From NCBI GenBank assembly GCA_027456925.1, contig DAIDTZ010000139.1, forward strand, positions 1-8,682: DNA of 8,682 nt. Direction: 5' to 3'. Made by a program: the position numbers and the translations under genes. The notes below the pieces were generated by a model. That model saw nothing but the letters and a program-made list of their open reading frames with translations. It did not search any database and had not been told where the DNA came from. This document shows positions 1 to 5,670 of this stretch, one piece after another. This stretch comes from Nitrospirota bacterium (GTDB taxonomy: Bacteria; Nitrospirota; UBA9217). Position 1 is the stretch's first letter. Each line of letters starts with the position of its first letter.

Positions 1-99
1 ATCGAAACAGGTGCATCACTATCAAGAAATATTTTGACGGTGTACTAGTTTGATAGAGATAAATAATTTCCATATGAAATTTTTTAATAGTATTTTTTC

Positions 100-158
100 T
101 TGATTTTTTAAGTAGCGGTTGCTAATATGCTCTTCCTTTAACTATTAGTAGTATAGTT
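100..158 (+). promoter_or_regulatory. Putative promoter/operator region upstream of nuoE
   Basis: The first 281 bases hold no convincing gene and are much more AT-rich than the coding DNA. Promoter-like hexamers are present: TTGATT (100-105), 17 nt, TAATAT (123-128), and a separate TATAGT at 152-157 without a good -35 box. A perfect hexamer dyad, AACTAT (140-145), 7 nt, ATAGTT (153-158), lies just downstream of the first -10 candidate and overlaps the second, as an operator would. Another -35-like TTGACG is at 34-39. AT-rich DNA produces such matches by chance, so the region is probably regulatory but the exact start point is unresolved. Confidence 0.35.
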
Positions 159-281
159 GTTTTTTTGCGAGTGCTACAAAAAGTAACTACAGCATGTGTC
201 CTCGTAACATTGCATTTTTCCATGCAGTCTAACCGATAGTATTCCTTGTTTTTTAAGTGATTTCAAAGGGAGGTTCTTACC

Positions 282-896
282 GTGCTCCAGCAAGAAGAGA
301 TAAACAAAGTTGATTCCATTCTGGACGATGCATCAGGCCAGCGCGGCATTCTTATCGCCGTTCTCCAAAGGGTGCAGGAAAAAGTCGGCTATTTGCCGGA
401 AGAGGCCATGAAAATGATAGCCAATCGGCTTTCCCTGTCCCTTACAAATGTCTACGGCGTTGCATCGTTCTACAAACACTTTCACTTCAAACCCCGGGGC
501 AAGAACGTGGTTAAGGTCTGCATGGGTACGGCGTGTCACGTCCGCGGCGCCAAGGCGGTCCTGACCGAAATGGAAGCCAAGCTGGGCATCAAAGAAGGCG
601 AGACCACGAAGGACCTTTCGGTCACGCTCGAGACCGTCGGGTGCGTGGGATGCTGCGCTTTGGCGCCCGTTGCCACGGTCAACGACCAGGATCTCTACGG
701 CGAACTGAACCCCAAAATGGTGGATGACATTGTCTCTACAGTGAGGAGCGAACATGGAACTCACGTTTATTCGACTGACCAGCACCTCCGATCTCGCTGC
801 GCTTCGCGCCAAGTTGAAGAAGGAACGATCGGAAAAGGAAACGCACCGAGTCCGTGTTTGCTGCGGCACGGCATGCCAGGCTTCGGGTTCCCATAA
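282..896 (+). CDS. nuoE: NuoE/HydC-like [2Fe-2S] subunit of an NAD(H)-linked oxidoreductase
   Basis: This is a thioredoxin-like [2Fe-2S] protein of the NuoE/HoxE/HydC family, which passes electrons to or from the FMN/NADH subunit NuoF in the cytoplasm. The N-terminal helical part (about residues 5-70, with the family motif VYGVASFYKHF) is followed by the cluster ligands in the order C80-x4-C85 and C121-x3-C125. The start is GTG at 282, chosen because GGGAGG (268-273) sits 8 nt upstream. The family-like part ends near residue 155, the usual length. The last 47 residues or so are low in family character and lie inside the start of nuoF in a different phase (143-nt overlap). A TGA in another frame at 742-744, just before the nuoF start, may mark the ancestral end, so the C-terminal extension may result from an indel. 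It is the first gene of a compact operon. Confidence 0.9.
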   Translation: MLQQEEINKVDSILDDASGQRGILIAVLQRVQEKVGYLPEEAMKMIANRLSLSLTNVYGVASFYKHFHFKPRGKNVVKVCMGTACHVRGAKAVLTEMEAKLGIKEGETTKDLSVTLETVGCVGCCALAPVATVNDQDLYGELNPKMVDDIVSTVRSEHGTHVYSTDQHLRSRCASRQVEEGTIGKGNAPSPCLLRHGMPGFGFP

Positions 897-2652
897 ACTG
901 GTCAAAAAATTCGAGGAAGAGGCTGCGGCCAAGGGTGTCAACCTCGAGATTGTGAAGACCGGTTGCCAGGGGTTCTGCCAGCGCGGTCCGGTCATGATCC
1001 ATGAGCCGCAGGAGACGTTCTACCAGAAAGTCAAGGTGAGCGACATTCCCGGCCTGTTCTCCGATTCCGTGCTCCATAACGTGCCCTACCGGAAACAGCT
1101 CTATCGTGAATTTCCTCTCGCTGATCCGAATGTGGCGATGCAGGATATCCCGTTTTACAAAAAGCAGAAGCGCGTGGCGCTCCACCGGAACGGCTTTGTC
1201 GACCCCTGCAATATCTATGACGCGATCCGGGAAGACGGCTATGCAGGCCTGGCCAAGGTTGTGACCGAGATGAGGCCGGACGAAGTTATCGATATCGTCA
1301 AGAAGTCCGGACTTCGCGGACGAGGCGGCGCGGGCTTCCCTGCAGGCCTCAAGTGGGAGCATACCAAGAAGTCGGGCGCAAAGGTGAAAGCTGTTGTGTG
1401 CAACGGCGACGAGGGCGACCCGGGCGCGTTCATGGACCGTGCGCTTATGGAAGGCGACCCCCATTCGGTGATCGAAGGCATGCTCATCAATGCTTATGCC
1501 ATCGGCGCACAGTATGGCTACATTTACGTTCGGCATGAATATCCCCTGGCGGTCAAGAACCTCGGTGTTGCCATCAAACAGGCCGAGGCGCTTGGGCTCC
1601 TCGGCAAGAACATCCTAGGCAGCGGCCTCGACTTCTCCATGGAAATCAAAGAGGGTGCCGGCGCCTTCGTATGCGGTGAATCCACGGCGCTTGTGGCCTC
1701 GATCGAAGGCGAGCGCGGGATGCCGCGTCCCCGTCCTCCCCGCCTTTCCGAGGCGGCGGGCGGTCTCTGGGGCATGCCTACCAACTTGAACAACGTCGAG
1801 ACTTTCGCAAACGTGCCGACCATCATCACCAAGGGGCTTGACTACTATACATCGATCGGCACCGAGAAATCGAAGGGCACGAAAGTCTTCGCCCTGACCG
1901 GAAAGATCAAAAACACGGGCCTCATCGAAGTCCCCATGGGCATCACGCTCCGGGAGATCATCTTCGACATCGGCGGCGGCATGCTGAACCCGGACAAACA
2001 GTTCAAGGCTGTTCAGACCGGCGGACCGTCCGGCGGCTGCATTCCCGCCCAGTTCCTCGATATGCCCGCTGACTTTGATACGCTTGCCAGCGTGGGCTCG
2101 ATCATGGGCTCCGGAGGCATGGTGGTCCTGGACGAGGACGACTGCATGGTGGACGTTGCCAAGTACTTCCTTTCCTTTACCAAGAGCGAGTCCTGCGGCA
2201 AATGTCCGCCCTGCCGCGTCGGCACCTGGCAGATGTACGAGCTCCTGGACAAGATCACGAAAGGCCAGGGCCAGGAGGGCGACATCGAACTGCTCGAGAA
2301 GATGGGCAAACTGGTCGTTGCCGGCTCCCTCTGCGGTCTCGGGAACAGCGCCCCGAACCCCGTGCTCTCGACGATCAAATATTTCCGCGAGGAATATGAG
2401 GAGCACGTGCGTGACAAGTACTGCCGCGCCAAGCGCTGCCAGGGTCTGGGTACGTTCCGCATCCGGCCGGAACACTGCATCCTCTGCGGGCTCTGCAAAC
2501 AAGCCTGCGCCTTCGATTCCGTGGTGGAGCTGAGGGACAAGTTCTACATCGACCAGGACTACTGCACCAAGTGCAAGGCCTGCTACAGCGTCTGTCCCAC
2601 ACAGGCAATCGTGATCGAAAAGGGAGGGGCCCATGTCGCAGCAGGAAAATAA
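754..2652 (+). CDS. nuoF: NuoF/HydB-like NADH-binding FMN iron-sulfur subunit (bifurcation-type architecture)
   Basis: This is the NAD(H)/FMN subunit that would pass electrons between NADH and Fe-S clusters. The domain order in its 632 residues is as follows. An N-terminal thioredoxin-like [2Fe-2S] domain has C36-x4-C41 and C71-x3-C75. The 51-kDa FMN/NADH core includes GLRGRGGAGFPAGLKW (187-202), CNGDEGDPGAFMDR (216-229) and a Gly-rich segment at 301-319. An N3-type [4Fe-4S] site has C481-x2-C484-x2-C487 plus C527. A linker carries H551, C557 and C562. A C-terminal 2[4Fe-4S] ferredoxin has C575/C578/C581/C585 and C604/C607/C610/C614. Complex I NuoF lacks both the N-terminal domain and the C-terminal ferredoxin; HydB of bifurcating hydrogenases and related FdhB proteins have them. 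The ATG at 754 follows GAGGAG (743-748) by 5 nt. The gene overlaps nuoE by 143 nt and the next gene by 20 nt, so translation is probably coupled. Confidence 0.95.
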   Translation: MELTFIRLTSTSDLAALRAKLKKERSEKETHRVRVCCGTACQASGSHKLVKKFEEEAAAKGVNLEIVKTGCQGFCQRGPVMIHEPQETFYQKVKVSDIPGLFSDSVLHNVPYRKQLYREFPLADPNVAMQDIPFYKKQKRVALHRNGFVDPCNIYDAIREDGYAGLAKVVTEMRPDEVIDIVKKSGLRGRGGAGFPAGLKWEHTKKSGAKVKAVVCNGDEGDPGAFMDRALMEGDPHSVIEGMLINAYAIGAQYGYIYVRHEYPLAVKNLGVAIKQAEALGLLGKNILGSGLDFSMEIKEGAGAFVCGESTALVASIEGERGMPRPRPPRLSEAAGGLWGMPTNLNNVETFANVPTIITKGLDYYTSIGTEKSKGTKVFALTGKIKNTGLIEVPMGITLREIIFDIGGGMLNPDKQFKAVQTGGPSGGCIPAQFLDMPADFDTLASVGSIMGSGGMVVLDEDDCMVDVAKYFLSFTKSESCGKCPPCRVGTWQMYELLDKITKGQGQEGDIELLEKMGKLVVAGSLCGLGNSAPNPVLSTIKYFREEYEEHVRDKYCRAKRCQGLGTFRIRPEHCILCGLCKQACAFDSVVELRDKFYIDQDYCTKCKACYSVCPTQAIVIEKGGAHVAAGK

Positions 2653-3238
2653 ATGCCCGGTGATGGCCGTGAAGGTCAGACTCGAGAAATTCTATAATGA
2701 CGACTCCAAGGACGGCATGTGCTCCAAGTGCCACCCCTGCAAGCTCGGCATGTACGATGCAATTAAAATTTTCGAAATCATTCAGGCGGGCAAAGGCGCG
2801 GACAAGCATATTGCCCAGCTCAAGCGGATCTCCGTTGACGTGAAAGACGGCGGCATGTGCAAGAAGGGCAAGGACCACGCCGATATCCTTGCGGCGTTCC
2901 TCAAAGACCACGAAGCGGACCTTGCGCGGCATATTGCCGGCGTCTGCACGAGCCATGAATGCAAGTACCTCATCCGCTACGAGATCAATCGCGATCTTTG
3001 CACCATGTGCGGCAAGTGTGCTGCAGTCTGTAAGGACTTCGCTATTGAGGGCCAGAAGCTGGTTCAAGGCAAAACGGGCTTCACACCCTATCGGATCCGG
3101 CAGAAGCGCTGCACTCACTGCGGCGAATGCATCAAGGTCTGCCCTGAAAGCGCGATCTCCATTAACGAAGTAATAGAAGTCACTGATGCCGAACCTCAGA
3201 AGCCGGTGCGGCATGTGGTGGGGACCTGCCCGGTATAG
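2633..3238 (+). CDS. Stand-alone iron-sulfur protein paralogous to the NuoF C-terminal module
   Basis: This 201-residue protein probably shuttles electrons within the complex made by its neighbours. It begins with a NuoF-type [4Fe-4S] binding region (C30-x2-C33-x2-C36, then C76) and ends with a 2[4Fe-4S] ferredoxin (C123/C126/C129/C133 and C160/C163/C166/C170). Compared by eye with residues 464-614 of the adjacent NuoF, the ligand spacing is nearly the same: 40 residues from the third to the fourth Cys in both, an H-x4/5-C-x4-C linker in both (H100, C105, C110 here), and 13 residues from there to the ferredoxin in both. An early Cys (C8) parallels C464. No FMN or NADH domain is present, so it should not itself react with NADH. 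The ATG at 2633 follows GGGAGG (2622-2627) by 5 nt and lies inside the end of nuoF. No signal peptide is seen. The exact role is unknown. Confidence 0.85.
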   Translation: MSQQENKCPVMAVKVRLEKFYNDDSKDGMCSKCHPCKLGMYDAIKIFEIIQAGKGADKHIAQLKRISVDVKDGGMCKKGKDHADILAAFLKDHEADLARHIAGVCTSHECKYLIRYEINRDLCTMCGKCAAVCKDFAIEGQKLVQGKTGFTPYRIRQKRCTHCGECIKVCPESAISINEVIEVTDAEPQKPVRHVVGTCPV

Positions 3239-3370
3239 AATTTCGGAATGCGGATTTCACCCCGCACTCGCGCAGGGCACTCGTAATCGCCGGGCGCAGG
3301 CGGATTGCAGTTAAGGCTATTTCTCGATTTTGATCAATTTGACCATTTAACGAAGTTTTTGGAGGATATT
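3239..3370. other. Intergenic spacer between the Fe-S protein gene and the nuoG-like gene
   Basis: This is the only sizeable gap within the redox gene set. Its left half is GC-rich, with a weak 5-bp hairpin (TGCGG 3249-3253 with CCGCA 3262-3266) and a 7-bp direct repeat GCACTCG (3264-3270 and 3277-3283). Its right half is AT-rich and contains TTGATCAA. I see no convincing promoter or terminator. The nuoG-like gene could be read through from upstream. Confidence 0.4.
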
Positions 3371-5191
3371 ATGAGCAAGATGGTAAACATGGAATTTGAC
3401 GGCAAGGCCGTGTCAGTCCCTGAAGGGATGACCCTGGTGGATGCTGCGGCAACGGTGGGAGTCCATATCCCGAACCTGTGCCATATCAAGGAGCTTCGCG
3501 GCGTAGGCGCCTGCCGCATGTGCATGGTGGAGATCGAGGGCATGAAGACGCCCGTGACCGGCTGCACGACCAGGACGAAAGAAGGCATGAAGGTCCAGAC
3601 CAAGACTGCCAAGGTCGAGGAAATCAGGAAATTCGTGACCGACCTGGTCCTGTCTTTTCACCCCCTTGATTGCATGACCTGCCCCAAGGCGGGTTCCTGC
3701 GATCTCCAGCGCTATGCCGCGGACCTCGGCATCCGTGAATCCTCCTTCGGACGAAAAAGCTTTAATTATGAATTAAATGACCGGAGCCCCTTTATCACCA
3801 TCGATAACAACTACTGCATCCTCTGCGGCCGGTGCGTCCGGGTTTGCAAAGAGCAGGGCACAAACGTGCTCGATTTCATGGGCCGCGGCATCACGACCAA
3901 GGTATCAACAGCCATGGACAAACCGCTCCACGAGTCTGGCTGCACGTTCTGTGGGTCCTGCGTGGACGCCTGCCCGGTGAACACCATCATGGAGCGCGAC
4001 CGCTGGCAGCACGGCAGGGAGTGGGAGCTCGAAAAGCACGATACGTCCTGCACTGCCTGCGGTTCGGGCTGCAGCGTGATCACGAGCAGCAAAAGTGGGA
4101 AGATCGTCAAAGTAAATGCGAAAGAAGACAATGGCTACATCTGCGCAATCGGCCGGTTCGGTTTCGATTCCCTGCAGGCTTCCAACCGCGTTCTAACGCC
4201 GATGAAAAAACAGGGCAGCAAGCTGGTTCCCACCACGTGGGAGGATGCCGCAAAGATCGCGGCTAATGCGCTCAAGAAGGCGGGGACGAACGCCGGGTTC
4301 ATAGCTGCGGGATACCTCACGAACGAAGAAGCGTATGCTGTTCAGGAACTGGCCCGCGAAGCGGTAGGCAGCGCCAATATCGACACCCCTGCATCGATGT
4401 ACGCGGGCGGACTCATCTCCGCCCTTCGCATGGTCTACGGCGACGCGGGCACCAACATCGCGTCACAGGCGGACCTCAAGTCCGCGGACGTGGTTGTCCT
4501 GATCGGGGCCGATCCGTCGCAGAAAAAGCAGGCCCTCCAGGAAGTGGAGGTCATGGTCCGGAGAAGGGCGCAGGCAGGCGCGAAGATCATCGTGGTAAAT
4601 CCGGAGAAGATCGAGCTGGCATCCCACCAGAATGCCGTTCATCTGCAGCTTAAGGAAGGGACCGATGCGGTCCTTCTCGCAGGGCTCATGAGCGCTGCCA
4701 TTGCCGAAGGCGCGACGTCCTCGGCAAAGGGGCTGGATGCGCTCAAGAAGTCGCTTGTCACCGTTGAAAGCGCCGCATCCACGTCAGGAGTGGCCGCCGA
4801 ACAGATCACGAACGCGGCAAAGGCGCTTGCCGCGGCAAAGCAGCCAATCGTCGTCATCGGGACCGGAATAGCGGCAAATGAGGATGCTTCGCTTCAGGCC
4901 CTGAACCTCGCTGTTCTTAAGAACGCCGGCATTCTGCCGGTAATGCTCGAGGCGAATTCTCTCGGCGTTCTCCAGATGGGGTGTACTCCTGACAGGGGCC
5001 CGGGCTCAGCCAAAATGAAAAAGGCAGGGAAGGGTTACTCCGAGATGAAATCAGGCATGAAGGCGCTTTATCTTGCCGGAAACATGGTCGAGTCCGATTT
5101 CAAATCCGACTTCGTCATCGTTCAGGCAAGCCACATGACGCCATTAGCGGAAAAGGCGGATTTGGTCCTCCCCATGACGGCGCTCTATTAG
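3371..5191 (+). CDS. nuoG: NuoG/formate-dehydrogenase-alpha-like iron-sulfur subunit, cut short by an in-frame TAG
   Basis: This multi-cluster electron-transfer subunit belongs to the NuoG/FdhA/HydA N-terminal family. Counting from ATG 3371 (GGAGG at 3361-3365, 5 nt spacing; an upstream TTG at 3305 has no such support), the order is: a [2Fe-2S] ferredoxin domain (C37, C48, C51, C65); a His-Cys [4Fe-4S] site (H97, C101, C104, C110); 2[4Fe-4S] (C149/C152/C155/C159 and C191/C194/C197/C201); a molybdopterin-family [4Fe-4S] site (C227, C230, C234, C258); then a molybdopterin-oxidoreductase fold from about 270 onward. Around residues 338-352, where formate dehydrogenases carry the Mo-binding Cys or Sec, the sequence is DTPASMYAGGLISAL with no Cys and no TGA. 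It is therefore probably not a formate dehydrogenase. The reading frame stops at TAG 5189-5191 after 606 residues, yet homology continues in the same frame. All clusters lie before the stop, so the short product may still carry electrons. Confidence 0.85.
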   Translation: MSKMVNMEFDGKAVSVPEGMTLVDAAATVGVHIPNLCHIKELRGVGACRMCMVEIEGMKTPVTGCTTRTKEGMKVQTKTAKVEEIRKFVTDLVLSFHPLDCMTCPKAGSCDLQRYAADLGIRESSFGRKSFNYELNDRSPFITIDNNYCILCGRCVRVCKEQGTNVLDFMGRGITTKVSTAMDKPLHESGCTFCGSCVDACPVNTIMERDRWQHGREWELEKHDTSCTACGSGCSVITSSKSGKIVKVNAKEDNGYICAIGRFGFDSLQASNRVLTPMKKQGSKLVPTTWEDAAKIAANALKKAGTNAGFIAAGYLTNEEAYAVQELAREAVGSANIDTPASMYAGGLISALRMVYGDAGTNIASQADLKSADVVVLIGADPSQKKQALQEVEVMVRRRAQAGAKIIVVNPEKIELASHQNAVHLQLKEGTDAVLLAGLMSAAIAEGATSSAKGLDALKKSLVTVESAASTSGVAAEQITNAAKALAAAKQPIVVIGTGIAANEDASLQALNLAVLKNAGILPVMLEANSLGVLQMGCTPDRGPGSAKMKKAGKGYSEMKSGMKALYLAGNMVESDFKSDFVIVQASHMTPLAEKADLVLPMTALY

Positions 5192-5530
5192 CAGCACGGG
5201 ACTATCGTCAATACCTACGGCATGACCAGGACTGTCGTACCGGTGCAGCCTGCTGCAGGAGAGGCAAAGGATGGTACGGAGATCGCCTCGGAAATTTCCG
5301 CAGCAGTGAGCAAAACCAAAGCTTTTAAAGCCAAGGACATTATTTCTGCCGCGAAGAAGGTGAAGGTGGGCAAACTCAGTGCTGGGTCATTCAAGCCTGT
5401 GGTTGCCAAGGCAGCAAAGTCTTACGGCATTTCTGCAAACGTACTGGTGATGGCCATGAACAGGGGAATGCTGGCGAATTCCGGCGTTGCCAAGGTTATG
5501 GTAATCCAGCAGCCTGCATTGCAGAAATAG
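5192..5530 (+). pseudogene. Detached C-terminal end of the nuoG-like gene, beyond the in-frame TAG
   Basis: This is the same reading frame as the gene before it, with no frame change. The first 12 residues after the stop, QHGTIVNTYGMT, match what NuoG/FDH-alpha proteins carry just after the LP(M/L)xxxxE segment, usually written as E-x-x-G-T-x-x-N-T-x-G. The stop thus falls inside a conserved stretch, and a Glu codon (GAG) changed to TAG is the simplest reading. The frame runs 112 codons to a TAG at 5528-5530, giving about 718 residues in total with readthrough. That is still shorter than E. coli NuoG, with no clear C-terminal molybdopterin-dinucleotide-binding domain. A restart at ATG 5222 has no Shine-Dalgarno sequence and is unlikely. 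The segment could be a true nonsense mutation, a readthrough product or a base-call error. Confidence 0.75.
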
Positions 5531-5577
5531 CTTATACTAAAGAAACACGAAATTACAGCTTGAGTCCTTCAAACTTC

Positions 5578-5609
5578 TTGTAGTTTTTTTGGCGGTTTTT
5601 TTGTATAAT
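5578..5609 (+). promoter_or_regulatory. Putative promoter of cooS
   Basis: A perfect -10 hexamer TATAAT lies at 5604-5609. The -35 is weak: TTGTAG (5578-5583) is 20 nt away, longer than ideal. Between them are two copies of GTTTTTTTG (5583-5591 and 5595-5603), 12 bp apart, which may bend the DNA or bind a regulator. Transcription would start near 5616 and leave a leader of about 55 nt before cooS. The poor -35 suggests an activator-dependent promoter, but no CooA-like or FNR-like site is recognisable. Confidence 0.55.
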
Positions 5610-5640
5610 GCACCCGTTCTTTAAATAGGGGATGATTTTT

Positions 5641-5657
5641 CTCCTTCGGGAAAGGAG
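5641..5657 (+). promoter_or_regulatory. Hairpin covering the cooS ribosome binding site
   Basis: CTCCTT (5641-5646) pairs perfectly with AAGGAG (5652-5657) around a 5-nt loop (CGGGA). The right arm is the only Shine-Dalgarno sequence for cooS, whose ATG is at 5671 (13 nt downstream of GGAG). A shorter competing fold, TCC-TTCG-GGA (5642-5651), would use a UUCG tetraloop and free the Shine-Dalgarno sequence. This could limit or switch translation, which is inferred from pairing only. Confidence 0.45.
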
Positions 5658-5670
5658 TATCAAAATAGTT

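Noticed and set aside
333..995. Minus-strand open frame opposite nuoE and the nuoF start
   Set aside because: No family resemblance; the plus-strand genes carry all expected cluster ligands.
1615..2634. Minus-strand open frame (339 codons) opposite nuoF
   Set aside because: It mirrors nuoF exactly and has no motif or ribosome binding site of note; it is explained by nuoF codon bias.
3276..3290. Possible sigma54 -24/-12 element in the spacer before nuoG
   Set aside because: The GG and GC elements are off the required 10-nt spacing by one base and the rest of the consensus is missing.
3327..3345. TTGATCAA resembling an FNR/CRP-type site before nuoG
   Set aside because: The half-sites abut without the 4-nt spacer of TTGAT-N4-ATCAA, so it is not a proper FNR box.
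4381..4440. Selenocysteine formate dehydrogenase active site
   Set aside because: No in-frame TGA and no Cys occur at the expected place in the molybdopterin domain; the internal stop is TAG and lies far downstream in a different motif.
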